The notes beneath the pieces were generated by a model. It saw nothing but the letters and a program-made list of their open reading frames with translations. It was not told the DNA's origin and made no database searches. Made by a program: the position numbers and the translations under genes. Shown here in pieces: positions 34,207 through 42,847 of a stretch of 64,000 nt of DNA; the first letter of the stretch is position 1, and each line of letters starts with the position of its first letter. Origin of the DNA: Acidimicrobiaceae bacterium. GTDB lineage: Bacteria > Actinomycetota > Acidimicrobiia > Acidimicrobiales > RAAP-2. The stretch spans positions 61,028 to 125,027 of the forward strand of contig PLZF01000047.1 in assembly GCA_003152015.1 (NCBI GenBank), given 5' to 3'.

Positions 34207-35693
34207 GGATCTCCTTCGGGGGGAAGGCATTGGCCCGGTTGGGTATGGCCACCGGAATATGTGTTGCCATCATGACAGGGCCGGCCACCACCGCACTCGC
34301 CTCCACCCCGGCCAACACCTTGGTCGGATACAACGTCACCACCCAGGCCATCGGCGCCCAGTTCGCCTTCGACGTCCCCGGTGTCGTGCCGCTGCCCAAT
34401 GAGAACCTCATCGAAGAGGATGTCCCGTTCTCGCGTGTCAATGTGGGCGGTGGTCCGGTCGTCGACTCCTTGAGTGCGCCCTACTATCCCGGCGACGTTG
34501 CTGCCAATCTCGGGAGCTTGTTGGCCACCTTCGGCGCTCCCCCCTTCGTACCCAACGACCCAATCTTGGCCGAAGCCAAGTTCCCCACGTCGCCGGGCTT
34601 CCCGGCACGAGCCAGCTTCGGCGGCACCCCCCCGGCCGGCTCACCACTGGCGCCCAGCATCTTCAGCGCGGTGTCCGGCGCCGGCGCCGGCGGGGGGGAC
34701 GCCACCGCCACCATCAGCGATCTGGCTCTCGACCCGGTGGGAAGCAAGCTGCCGCTCCCGCAACTCGGTGCTCCCTCGGGGGCCTCGAGTTTGCTCGACG
34801 TGGGCAATATCAGCGCGGCCAATACGGTGGGAGTCGGCTCCTCGTCGATTCAGGCAACCTCCACCAGTCAGATCAAGGCGATCAACATCGCCGGTATGGT
34901 CGACATCAGCGGTTTGACCGGCACCGCCGCCGCCACGTCGGACGGGACCACCGCCACCCCTACCGCCAGCCTGCACCTGGGTCAGGTCACCGTTGACGGG
35001 GTCGGGGCGTTCATCGACAACACCGGCGTCCATATCGCAGCCACCAGCACCGGGACGTTGGGCGTGACCCCGGCCACGCTTCAGAAGACCCTCGATGCCA
35101 CCCTGGCCCAGGACGGTATCTCCATCCGGGTGCTCGATCCGAAGTTGACGACCAATGGTGCCGAAGGGATAGCCAATGCCGGTGGCCTCTCCGTCGCTGT
35201 GGCCCACCAATTCGATGTGCCGTTCATCCCCGGAGAGCCCACCCTCCCGGTGCCTGGACTGGGCAACGTGGGACTACCGGCGGGCCTCTACACCACGACA
35301 ACTTCGATCACCTTCGGGATGGCCCAGGTCGACGTGAGCGCAACGGCGCTGGGCGCGGACCTCGCCCCCGGTTCTGGCGCCGCGGGTAATGGCAGTACGG
35401 ATGCAAGTGGGGTCACCCCACCCGACTCATCGTCGTTCGACAGTTCATCGGGGACCGGACTCACCACGTTCGGGGGCACGTCGGGAGCGGTGCAGGACCT
35501 TTCGACCACCGGTCCCGGAAGTGCCAACGCCAACAGGACGTCACCGATGGCGACATCCGCTACTGCCTTCCCCATCCGGGGCATACCCGCTCCTCTGGGA
35601 TGGGCGGTTGCCGCCCTGTTGCTGTGCATGCTGCTCGCGTATCCCCTGTTGTTGCTGGCCAGGTGGCAGTTCCTGGCCGGGAGGAGACCATAA
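34203..35693 (+). CDS. Secreted, C-terminally membrane-anchored protein of unknown function
   Basis: 496 residues, family not recognised. A signal peptide (GICVAIMTGPATTALAS, likely cut after ALA) is followed by an Ala/Gly/Thr/Ser-rich region with few charges. It alternates small residues as in beta-rich exported proteins, with repeated phrases such as DVPGVVPLP and VPGLGNVGLPAG. A disordered Ser/Gly/Thr linker (about 385-455) leads to one C-terminal helix (LGWAVAALLLCMLLAYPLLLLA) and a short RWQFLAGRRP tail. This suggests an extracellular domain held at the membrane. Coupling to LivF and to the membrane gene at 35693 suggests a role in presenting the importer substrate. Confidence 0.75.
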   Translation: MRISFGGKALARLGMATGICVAIMTGPATTALASTPANTLVGYNVTTQAIGAQFAFDVPGVVPLPNENLIEEDVPFSRVNVGGGPVVDSLSAPYYPGDVAANLGSLLATFGAPPFVPNDPILAEAKFPTSPGFPARASFGGTPPAGSPLAPSIFSAVSGAGAGGGDATATISDLALDPVGSKLPLPQLGAPSGASSLLDVGNISAANTVGVGSSSIQATSTSQIKAINIAGMVDISGLTGTAAATSDGTTATPTASLHLGQVTVDGVGAFIDNTGVHIAATSTGTLGVTPATLQKTLDATLAQDGISIRVLDPKLTTNGAEGIANAGGLSVAVAHQFDVPFIPGEPTLPVPGLGNVGLPAGLYTTTTSITFGMAQVDVSATALGADLAPGSGAAGNGSTDASGVTPPDSSSFDSSSGTGLTTFGGTSGAVQDLSTTGPGSANANRTSPMATSATAFPIRGIPAPLGWAVAALLLCMLLAYPLLLLARWQFLAGRRP

Positions 35694-36406
35694 TGCTCGA
35701 CATGGAACATCCGGTGAGGGGCAGCCTGGGTGTGGCGCCCGATGAAGATCGGTCTCTCCACGCTGATGGCGACGGCGCGCCGGGCTCCGGCGGGCGCGTC
35801 GGACGACTCCGGCAGCGGCTGCCCAAGGGACGAGGGGGCGGGGCCACCAAGGTCCGAGCCGAAGGTGAGGACAGCGGAAGCTACGACCTGCGGAACGCCT
35901 GGCAGGTGGTGGCCGGTTCGATTCTGATCCCCTTGGGTCTCATCTTCATCCTGCTGGCCTGGTACGGAGCCGCCCATGCCCGGGTCGTCCAACAGCAGAT
36001 CCCGTACATGGTGAGCGGCTCTTTCATCGGGCTCGGCTGCATGGTGTTGGGCGGGTTCCTCTACTGGGGCCATTGGCTCTACCGCCTCTATGACCAGAAG
36101 GAACTGCATCACGAGGAGGAGCTCCAGGTCTTACGGGAGTTGGTGGGCTCCCTGGCTTCGACCGCGGCCGGGGGTGGTGCCCACTCGCCTGTCCCGTCCC
36201 CGGATGGGCACCCTGGCACCCCGGCCGGGACGTTGCTGGTGACGGCAACCGGGACCGTGTACCACCGGGCCGGTTGCCCGGTGACCGCTCATCACCCCGA
36301 GGATGTGAGGGTGGCCGGAGCCGCGGATCTGTCGGGGCTACACCCGTGCCAGATCTGCTCGCCCGGATCGGAACCCTCGGTGGTGGCCCCCTCTTTTGGC
36401 GGCTGA
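35693..36406 (+). CDS. Two-span membrane protein with a C-terminal Cys/His mini-domain, unknown
   Basis: 237 residues. An Arg/Gly-rich N-terminus precedes two helices (VVAGSILIPLGLIFILLAW and VSGSFIGLGCMVLGGFLYW), a charged segment (KELHHEEELQVLRELVGSL), a Pro/Gly linker and a final domain with the pattern YHRAGC, then HPCQIC. H-x3-C followed about 26 residues later by C-x2-C resembles the Ada-type metal-binding pattern seen in small bacterial domains. The ATG shares one base with the previous stop (TAATG) and has a GGAGGAG site. Function unknown; it probably acts with the importer and the surface protein. Confidence 0.75.
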   Translation: MLDMEHPVRGSLGVAPDEDRSLHADGDGAPGSGGRVGRLRQRLPKGRGGGATKVRAEGEDSGSYDLRNAWQVVAGSILIPLGLIFILLAWYGAAHARVVQQQIPYMVSGSFIGLGCMVLGGFLYWGHWLYRLYDQKELHHEEELQVLRELVGSLASTAAGGGAHSPVPSPDGHPGTPAGTLLVTATGTVYHRAGCPVTAHHPEDVRVAGAADLSGLHPCQICSPGSEPSVVAPSFGG

Positions 36407-36422
36407 CGTTGGCTCTCCCGCC

Positions 36423-37610
36423 TCAGCCGTCGCCGCTGCGCAAGGGGCCATGACCGTGGCCGGTGAGGAGTTCGTGGCCACCTTCGGTGATGAGTATCGT
36501 CTCCCCGGCCACGATGGTCCCCACCTCGGGCTCGGCCACCTGGCCTGACACAAAGAGGACCATGCCGGGGGCAAAGCCGGTGGTGGCCCCGGCATCATCG
36601 GGGAATCCGTCCCCGATCAACGGCGGCTCCATGCCCAGCCCGACCCCGTGGGCCACCGGCCCGGAGGGAAGAGGCTCACCCGCCGTCTCGTATGCCGCCA
36701 GTAGATCGGTTCCGCTGCCGCCCGGCCGGCACGCTTCCATCAGCCGATCGAACAAAGCCGACCACCGCCCGGCCAGACGTCTTTGGCCAGGGGTCGGGAC
36801 TGCGGCAAGTCCCTTCGCACCGGGGTTGAGCCAGGTGCGGACGACCTCACCCTCATAGCCGGCGTAGATGGCACCTACGTGACAGCTGACAAGCGCACCG
36901 GCAGGGAGTTCGTCGACGGGTGCCTGACCCCCGGGCGAGGCCGAAGAGAACACCGCTTCGAGATCGGGGGTGGTGACACCGAGCCCGGCCATTCGCTCGG
37001 CGACCCGACCGGTGAGTTCCCGCCCGCGCACGCCGGGCCGGAGCCCGGCGAGGGCGTGAGCCAGCGCGGAGTCCGCCGCCGCCGCCGCCACCCGGATGCA
37101 GGCCTGTTCGTCGGGGGTCTTGATCCGCCGGCGATCGGTCAACACCGCCGATGCGTCTTCGATGTCGGCCTTGGGTGCCACCGCATGCAAGAGGCGGGCG
37201 GCGCCCGGTGTCATGGCGTCGACCCCGATGCGCCGGGATTCGGACAACCCGGGGATGGCGGCCAACTCGGCGGCCAGGGTGGCGCCGTTCCAGGTCATGC
37301 CGTACAGCTGATCGTGCCCGATCTCGGGAGGGACGCCGTCGGCCCAGGTGCTCATAAGGTAGACCAGGCCGGACCCGGCGATCATCACGCAGCCGGGGTT
37401 GAACGGCTTGGCACCCTCGGTCCAGAACCGGCGCGCCCCCGATACGTACTGGATGGTGGCCTCCCGGCCGACCACCAGGGCGTCGAGATCGAGATCGTCC
37501 ATCACGGCTACGCAGGTGCGATGGCGTTCGGCGCGCAGCCGTTCGAAATCGATCTGGTTTCCGTTTTCCGGTGCGGGGGCAACCCTGCCGTTGGTGGTCG
37601 GCGGGCTCAT
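36423..37610 (-). CDS. M24-fold (pita-bread) protein with degenerate metal site
   Basis: 395 residues. Creatinase N-terminal domain then a pita-bread domain. Aligning by eye to M24 aminopeptidases, the two Asp ligands are His244 and Glu255 (SCHVGA, then GYEGEVVRTW, with the correct 11-residue spacing). The His is kept (His321, VAHGVGLG), and both Glu ligands are gone (PGMVLFVSG, VAGETILITE). It therefore probably does not bind two metals and may act like creatinase, which is metal-free, or be a pseudo-enzyme. It is coupled by a 4-base overlap to the intact M24 gene at 37607. Substrate unknown. Confidence 0.8.
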   Translation of the reverse strand: MSPPTTNGRVAPAPENGNQIDFERLRAERHRTCVAVMDDLDLDALVVGREATIQYVSGARRFWTEGAKPFNPGCVMIAGSGLVYLMSTWADGVPPEIGHDQLYGMTWNGATLAAELAAIPGLSESRRIGVDAMTPGAARLLHAVAPKADIEDASAVLTDRRRIKTPDEQACIRVAAAAADSALAHALAGLRPGVRGRELTGRVAERMAGLGVTTPDLEAVFSSASPGGQAPVDELPAGALVSCHVGAIYAGYEGEVVRTWLNPGAKGLAAVPTPGQRRLAGRWSALFDRLMEACRPGGSGTDLLAAYETAGEPLPSGPVAHGVGLGMEPPLIGDGFPDDAGATTGFAPGMVLFVSGQVAEPEVGTIVAGETILITEGGHELLTGHGHGPLRSGDG

Positions 37611-38827
37611 CCGTCGTAGGGGTCATAGGGGTAGTCGGACAGGCCAACCCAACCGTCTTCGGTGACGGCCACAATGTCCTCGGAGCGATAGCCCGCATAG
37701 CCGTCATCCCAGATCACCGGCTCCAGCACCAGCACCATGCCCGGCTGTAATACCAGGGCGGCATCGTGCTCGGGCCCCATGTCGGTACCGATCATGGGCG
37801 CTTCTGCGCTCTCGGTCCCCAACCCGTGGATCAGGTAGAAGTGGGGGAGCCACGGTGTCTGACCTCCGACCACACCCCGGGCGGCAGCTGTGAGGTCGCT
37901 CCCGGTGGATCCCGGGCGGACCTCGGCCAGTGTGGCCGTCACCACATCCCGCCAACGGCGGTACTGATCGCTCTGGCGGGCGGTGGCCCGGGGTTCGTGA
38001 CCCACGATCCAGGTGCGCCCGAAATCAGAGGCGTAGCCGTGGTAGTGGACACCGGTGTCCACCCAGATCACATCCCCGTCGGCCAGCACCCGATCGGTGG
38101 TGATGAGGGGGAAGGCCACATCGCCGTGGGTGGTGTAGGGACCGCCCTTTCGGGTGGGGGCCATGACCTGCCAGATGGGGTCGATGCCATTGCCGGTGGC
38201 GCCGAGCTCGAACGCCCGCCGGAGGAACATCCCGGTCAGTTCGGTCTGGCGGATACCCGGCACCAGGGCGGCCTGCACCTCGTGCATGGCCACTTCGTTG
38301 ATGCGCTGGGCATGGCGGATGCATCCGAGCTCGTCGGAAGTCTTGATCAACCGGGCCGGCCCGAGGAGCCTCGATGCGTCGACCAACTCGGTTCCTTCGA
38401 GCACCCGAGGGGCCAATCGGTACATCGGGCCGCTGAGGTCGTCGACGGCCAACCGGTCGAGACCCCCGGGGGACAGTCCCGAAAGGATATCGGCCAGGTC
38501 GGCCACCCCCTGGTCCGATTCGGTATAGAGCGGCGGGTGGACGTGGTCGGGAACGAGCTCGGGGGGTGCGCCCTCGGGGTAGGGAGTGAACAGGTGAGGC
38601 TGGTCGTCACCCGCCAGCACCAGCGCGGCGGTGCGCAGGTGGGAGGCCCGGCCGGAATCTGCGGAGATGACCGACGGTCCGGCGGCGTACTGCACGGCGC
38701 CACTGCCGAACACCAGAAGCGCGGGTACGTCTCGCCGGCCCATCTCCGCCTGCAGCCTCGAGTACCGCTGACGACGCATGCGGGGAAGATCGACCTGACC
38801 GGTGATGATGTCTGCATCCGTTGCCAT
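37607..38827 (-). CDS. M24-family metallopeptidase (Xaa-Pro aminopeptidase-like)
   Basis: 406 residues. The pita-bread metal ligands are intact: WVDTGVHYHGYASDFGRTW carries the Asp pair 11 apart, the His is in LIHGLGTES, and the Glu residues in VLEPVIW and RSEDIVAVTEDG. The family cleaves Xaa-Pro or related amide bonds with two metal ions. The ATG has a strong site (GGGGAGG). It is the first gene of a two-gene unit with the degenerate M24 protein. An amide-hydrolysing role on conjugated substrates is possible. Confidence 0.88.
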   Translation of the reverse strand: MATDADIITGQVDLPRMRRQRYSRLQAEMGRRDVPALLVFGSGAVQYAAGPSVISADSGRASHLRTAALVLAGDDQPHLFTPYPEGAPPELVPDHVHPPLYTESDQGVADLADILSGLSPGGLDRLAVDDLSGPMYRLAPRVLEGTELVDASRLLGPARLIKTSDELGCIRHAQRINEVAMHEVQAALVPGIRQTELTGMFLRRAFELGATGNGIDPIWQVMAPTRKGGPYTTHGDVAFPLITTDRVLADGDVIWVDTGVHYHGYASDFGRTWIVGHEPRATARQSDQYRRWRDVVTATLAEVRPGSTGSDLTAAARGVVGGQTPWLPHFYLIHGLGTESAEAPMIGTDMGPEHDAALVLQPGMVLVLEPVIWDDGYAGYRSEDIVAVTEDGWVGLSDYPYDPYDG

Positions 38828-38998
38828 CGTTACCTCCCCAGACTCTGGCACCGAGACTCTAACCGGCCGTCTGACCCCCCAACGGGGTGGGCCCACCCGG
38901 CCGGCACCACCATCGCTGCTCGGTCGGATGCCCGTTGCCATTGGGAGAGTCGATACCTCCGGCAAGGGCCGATCGTCGCCGCAACTCGGATGGGTGCC

Positions 38999-39004
38999 TA
39001 ACAT
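38999..39004 (+). promoter_or_regulatory. -10 box of a leaderless promoter (TAACAT)
   Basis: TAACAT ends exactly 6 bases before the ATG at 39011, with no ribosome binding site, in the divergent gap from the M24 gene. Confidence 0.6.
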
Positions 39005-39010
39005 AGCGTC

Positions 39011-39313
39011 ATGTTGAAAGCCGGTCTTCGTCTGGCCTGTCCGCACTGCACGACCGAGGTGGTGGTTGTCCGGGCCCCTGCCGACGACGTGGTGCTCACC
39101 TGCAGCGAGAGCGCCCTGGTCGGCGTGGGCTCAGCGCGGGAGGAGACCGGCCATCCGACCACCGGGACCGACGGCATGCTCCTGGGTAAGCGCTATGTCG
39201 ACGAGTCCGCCGACCTCGAGTTGCTCTGCACCAAGGCCGGGCCCGGGGCGCTGGCGTGTGACGGACGGGTGCTGGGCATCAGAGGCGCCAAACCCCTGCC
39301 ATCCTCGGACTGA
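39011..39313 (+). CDS. Small zinc-ribbon-like protein, unknown
   Basis: 100 residues, not recognised. The N-terminus has a CPHC knuckle (LACPHCTTEVVVVRAP) and further Cys residues (VLTCSES, LLCTKAG, ALACDG), consistent with a small zinc-bound fold. A Gly-Lys-Arg-Tyr segment (LLGKRYVDES) lies mid-protein. The start is supported by a leaderless-type -10 box. It lies 10 bases before an acyl-CoA ligase on the same strand, so a role in that pathway is likely. Function not inferable. Confidence 0.7.
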   Translation: MLKAGLRLACPHCTTEVVVVRAPADDVVLTCSESALVGVGSAREETGHPTTGTDGMLLGKRYVDESADLELLCTKAGPGALACDGRVLGIRGAKPLPSSD

Positions 39314-39323
39314 GGTCGCCACG

Positions 39324-40856
39324 GTGGACCTGAACCTGCTGCTCGACATGGCCGTGACCGGCTACGGGGACAGAACAGCCGTGAGTGCGGGCGGAGACGC
39401 GCTGACCTATGCCGAGCTGGGCCGGGCGGCGGACCTCGGGGCCCGATTGGTCCGCCGGATCGGCGCCGACGCGGTCATCTTTGTCGGACCCAGTCACCCG
39501 GCCTATCCGGCCGCGCTGTTCGCCTCGGCTGCGGCTGGCGTACCCTTCATCCCGCTCAACTATCGGTTGGGTCGTGAACAGCTCCAAGGTCTGATGGCCG
39601 CCCACCCCAAGGCCCTGGTGGTGAGCGACGAACCTTGGATCGGTGAGGACATGCCCGAGAGGGCGAGATCCCTCCGCAGCTATCTCGCCAACCTCCGGGA
39701 CGACCGTCCCTCCCCTGACAAGCCCGACGTCGGGCCGCTGTCACCGGGCCAATCCGACGATGTGGCGGTGGTGCTGTACACCAGTGGGACATCGGGGACA
39801 CCCAAGGCCGCCCTCCTGCGTCACCGGAACCTGGCTTCCTATGTCTTCACCACCGTCGAGTTCGCCAACGCCTCCGATGAGGAGGCCGCGTTGGTGACGG
39901 TTCCGACCTACCACATCGCCGGGCTCGCCAACCTGGTGTCCAACCTCTACGCCGGTCGTCGGATCGTCTATCTCGAAGCCTTCGATCCCCAGGGTTGGCT
40001 CGAGATGATCCGGTCGGAGGGGATCACCCAGGCCATGGTGGTCCCGACCATGTTGGCCCGGGTCATCCGGTTCCTCGATGGTGCCGATGCCAGGGTGCCC
40101 ACCCTACGGACCCTCGCCTATGGCGGGTCCCGCATGCCCATTCCGGTGCTCGAGGAAGCGCTGGCCCGCTTCGCCGACACCGATTTCGTCAATGCCTACG
40201 GTCTCACCGAGACCAGCTCCACCATCGCCCTGCTCGGCCCCGACGATCACCGGGCTGCGCTCACGTCGAACGAACCGGGAGCCCGCGCCCGGTTGGGCTC
40301 CGTCGGGCGGGTGATACCCAGCGTGGAGGTGGAGGTGCGCGACGACAACGGCGCGCCGACTGCCGGCCAGCTACCGGGCCTGATATTCCTGCGCGGCGAT
40401 CAGGTGTCGGGGGAGTACGCCGGGGAATCGGTCCTCGACGCCGATGGCTGGTTCCCCACCGGTGACCGTGGATGGTTGGATGATGAGGGGTACCTGTTCA
40501 TCGAGGGTCGAGCCGACGACACCATCATCCGCGGTGGCGAGAATGTCTCACCGGCGGAAATCGAGGACGTGCTGATGGCGCACCCGGCCGTCGCCGATGC
40601 CGCGGTGGTGGGCCTCTCCGACGACGAGTGGGGTCAGCGCATTGCCGCCGTGGTGAGTATCGACGGAGACGGTGACGCCGTCACCTCGGACGTCCTCCGG
40701 GAATGGGTGCGTGATCACTTGCGCTCATCCAAGACGCCCGATCTGGTGGCCTTCTGGCCTGAGCTGCCCCGCACCGCTACGGGAAAATTGTTGCGTCGCC
40801 AGATCTTGGAGGACCTGTCGTCGACTCTGTCGGCCGAGAATCTGGCAACGTCGTAA
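39324..40856 (+). CDS. Acyl-CoA ligase (AMP-forming)
   Basis: 510 residues from a GTG at 39324. Motifs: LYTSGTSGTPKAALLRH, YGLTETSST, TGDRGWLDDEGYLFIEGR, IIRGGENVSPAEIED, and the C-terminal RTATGKLLRRQ with the catalytic Lys. It activates an organic acid as the CoA thioester. It belongs to a unit with the small Cys-rich protein upstream, and a TetR regulator follows within 15 bases. The substrate class is not evident. Confidence 0.9.
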   Translation: MDLNLLLDMAVTGYGDRTAVSAGGDALTYAELGRAADLGARLVRRIGADAVIFVGPSHPAYPAALFASAAAGVPFIPLNYRLGREQLQGLMAAHPKALVVSDEPWIGEDMPERARSLRSYLANLRDDRPSPDKPDVGPLSPGQSDDVAVVLYTSGTSGTPKAALLRHRNLASYVFTTVEFANASDEEAALVTVPTYHIAGLANLVSNLYAGRRIVYLEAFDPQGWLEMIRSEGITQAMVVPTMLARVIRFLDGADARVPTLRTLAYGGSRMPIPVLEEALARFADTDFVNAYGLTETSSTIALLGPDDHRAALTSNEPGARARLGSVGRVIPSVEVEVRDDNGAPTAGQLPGLIFLRGDQVSGEYAGESVLDADGWFPTGDRGWLDDEGYLFIEGRADDTIIRGGENVSPAEIEDVLMAHPAVADAAVVGLSDDEWGQRIAAVVSIDGDGDAVTSDVLREWVRDHLRSSKTPDLVAFWPELPRTATGKLLRRQILEDLSSTLSAENLATS

Positions 40857-40869
40857 GGGCACCGGTATC

Positions 40870-41517
40870 GTGGCCAGGGTGTCCGCTCTCCCCGACGATA
40901 TTGTCTCTGTGGCCGCGGCGCTGACCCCCGAGGCAGAGGCCGAGCGCGCCCAGCTCATGGACGCGGCATTGAAGGTGATGCGCCGGAACGGCTTTCAGGG
41001 CGCCAGCGTGCAGGACATCCTCGATGATGCCGGACTCTCGACCCGCGCCTTCTATAGGCAGTTCCAGTCCAAGGACGATCTGCTGTTGGCCATGTTCCAC
41101 ACGGCATCCGGACCTGAGGTGGCCCAGGTGGCCCGACGGGTGGAAGAGTCGCCGCAGCCGATCGACGCGGTCCGTCGGTGGATCGACGAGATCTTGGCCA
41201 TCGCCTACGACCGGAAGCGGATCCAACGACTTGTCATGTTCAGCATGGTGGCCCGCCAGACCGTCGGCTACGACCGAGAGGAGGCGTCACTTCGCGACGG
41301 GTTGATCTTCCCCCTGCTGCAGGCACTCCTCCGGGGCTCGGCCGATGGGTCGTTCCCCGCCACCGACCCCCTTCCCGATGCCCACGCCATCTTCGATCTG
41401 GTGTGGAGCCTGGCCAGTCCCCATGTGCGCCGGCTGCGACCGATGGACCGCGACGAAGCGAGGTCGCACGTCCTCCGCTTCTGCCTACCGGCACTCGGGG
41501 CCGAGCGGGCCGGCTAG
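40870..41517 (+). CDS. TetR-family transcriptional regulator
   Basis: 215 residues. The N-terminal helix-turn-helix is typical (LKVMRRNGFQGASVQDILDD, then STRAFYRQFQSKDDLLL), followed by an all-helical ligand domain. It probably represses the neighbouring ligase/oxidoreductase genes until an acyl-CoA or pathway ligand binds; that is family knowledge plus position. Start GTG 40870 is used, with GTG 40879 as an alternative. The LLM oxidoreductase begins 3 bases after its stop. Confidence 0.9.
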   Translation: MARVSALPDDIVSVAAALTPEAEAERAQLMDAALKVMRRNGFQGASVQDILDDAGLSTRAFYRQFQSKDDLLLAMFHTASGPEVAQVARRVEESPQPIDAVRRWIDEILAIAYDRKRIQRLVMFSMVARQTVGYDREEASLRDGLIFPLLQALLRGSADGSFPATDPLPDAHAIFDLVWSLASPHVRRLRPMDRDEARSHVLRFCLPALGAERAG

Positions 41518-41520
41518 GAG

Positions 41521-42468
41521 GTGGCGAGGTCGGGACAGGGGGTTGAGGTCGGCATCTTCGTACCCCAGGTGGGGTTCGGCCGCGACGACATCCTTCTCCG
41601 GGCCACTATGGCCGAGGACCTGGGCATCCATTCGGTGTGGTTCTACGATCACCTCTACAGTCCCGGCCTCCCCGACCTCGACTCATTGGAAGCATGGACC
41701 CTGGCCAGCTACGTCCTGGCCCGGACCGAGCGGCTGCGAGTGGGTCACCTGGTGCTCTGCAGCAATTTCAGACACCCGGCCCTGCTGGCCAAAATGGCCA
41801 CCACCCTCGATGTCCTGTCACAAGGCCGGGTGGAAATCGGCCTGGGAAGTGGGTCGGTGGCTCTGGAGCACCACCAAGCCGGCCTCCCGTGGGGAACGGC
41901 CGCCCAACGCTCCGAGCGCCTTGGTGAAACGCTCGAAATCGTGTCCCGGATGTTGTCACAAGAGGTCACGTCCTTCGAGGGCCACTACTACCAGGTGTCC
42001 GAACTGCCCAACCGACCCGGACCGATTCAGCGCCCACGCCCGCCCATTCACGTGGGTGGGATCGGCCCGCGTCGCACCCTTCCCCTGGTGGCCCGTTACG
42101 CCGACGTGTGGAGCATCCCGACCTACGGCCTGGCCGACTGGGAGGCCAGCCAGGTGCTCCTCGATGCAGAGTGCGCCCGGATCGGTCGGGACCCGGACAC
42201 CATCCGACGGTCACACCAGGCCGTGCTGGTCCTGGTGCCCGATGCATCGGGGCTCGATGAGGCCAGGGAACGGGCTGCCCGCCGGTATGGAGGACCGGGA
42301 TGGGGGGTGGCCGAAGGGGGGTATGTGGGTACCCCGGCCATGGTCATCGCGCGGATGGCGCAGGCGGTTGAGAAGGGCATCTCCATGTTCATCTTCTTCG
42401 CCCACGACCGGGGTGAGCCCGCGACGCTCGAGTTGTTGGCTCACGAGGTCATGCCCGCCTTCGCCTGA
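41521..42468 (+). CDS. LLM-class flavin/F420-dependent oxidoreductase
   Basis: 315 residues, luciferase-like TIM barrel. VEVGIFVPQVGFGRDD, then SVWFYDHLYSP, the LGSGSVALEHHQAGLPWG cofactor-pocket region and PPIHVGGIGPRRTLPL are characteristic of actinobacterial F420-dependent members. Likely roles are hydride transfer to an enone or an oxidation within the pathway. GTG start directly after an AGGAG. FMN use cannot be excluded. Confidence 0.85.
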   Translation: MARSGQGVEVGIFVPQVGFGRDDILLRATMAEDLGIHSVWFYDHLYSPGLPDLDSLEAWTLASYVLARTERLRVGHLVLCSNFRHPALLAKMATTLDVLSQGRVEIGLGSGSVALEHHQAGLPWGTAAQRSERLGETLEIVSRMLSQEVTSFEGHYYQVSELPNRPGPIQRPRPPIHVGGIGPRRTLPLVARYADVWSIPTYGLADWEASQVLLDAECARIGRDPDTIRRSHQAVLVLVPDASGLDEARERAARRYGGPGWGVAEGGYVGTPAMVIARMAQAVEKGISMFIFFAHDRGEPATLELLAHEVMPAFA

Positions 42469-42536
42469 GGGCCGCCCGGTCGAACCTGGTGTCGGCATCG
42501 GGTCGACGTGGACGTGGTGTGTGGCAAAAGCAGGTT

Positions 42537-42542
42537 TAGGAT
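42537..42542 (+). promoter_or_regulatory. -10 box of a leaderless promoter (TAGGAT)
   Basis: TAGGAT ends 6 bases before the GTG start of the ferredoxin at 42549, in the same geometry as several other starts in the window. Confidence 0.55.
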
Positions 42543-42548
42543 GACGCG

Positions 42549-42740
42549 GTGAAAATCACGTTGGATACCGATCGGTGCACGGGCCACGGCCGGTGCTACT
42601 CATTGGCCGAGGATCTCTTTGACTGCGATGACCGCGGCTACAGCATGGTCATCCACCCCGAGGTGCCGGTGGGGCTCGAAGCACAGGCCCGTATAGCTGC
42701 CGCCAACTGTCCGGAGACGGCCATCACCCTCGAGGACTGA
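42549..42740 (+). CDS. Small P450-type ferredoxin
   Basis: 63 residues. C-x5-C (CTGHGRC) and a distal CP (NCPETAI) define a three-cysteine single-cluster ferredoxin like the one at 13003. The RCYSLAEDLFDCDD segment has an additional Cys. It delivers electrons to a P450; the nearest on this strand is at 49483. The GTG start is supported by a -10 box 6 bases upstream. No ferredoxin reductase gene is present in the window. Confidence 0.88.
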   Translation: MKITLDTDRCTGHGRCYSLAEDLFDCDDRGYSMVIHPEVPVGLEAQARIAAANCPETAITLED

Positions 42741-42765
42741 GTGGTGCCGACCACCGAAAACGGGA

Positions 42766-42795
42766 TTGTCGCGGGAGCGGGTGGTGGTCTAACCT
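42766..42795 (+). promoter_or_regulatory. Candidate promoter TTGTCG-N18-TAACCT
   Basis: A -35-like TTGTCG at 42766 and a -10-like TAACCT at 42790 are separated by 18 bases, about 50 bases before the acyl-CoA dehydrogenase start. It probably drives the 42848-48592 unit. Confidence 0.5.
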
Positions 42796-42847
42796 GACCG
42801 ATCGAGCCGGCACGGGCACCGAGCCGCAGGGGCGATCTAGGGGGGCC

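Noticed and set aside
42741..42754. GTGGT-GCCG-ACCAC hairpin after the ferredoxin stop
   Set aside because: A 5-bp stem without a T-run is too weak to call a terminator.
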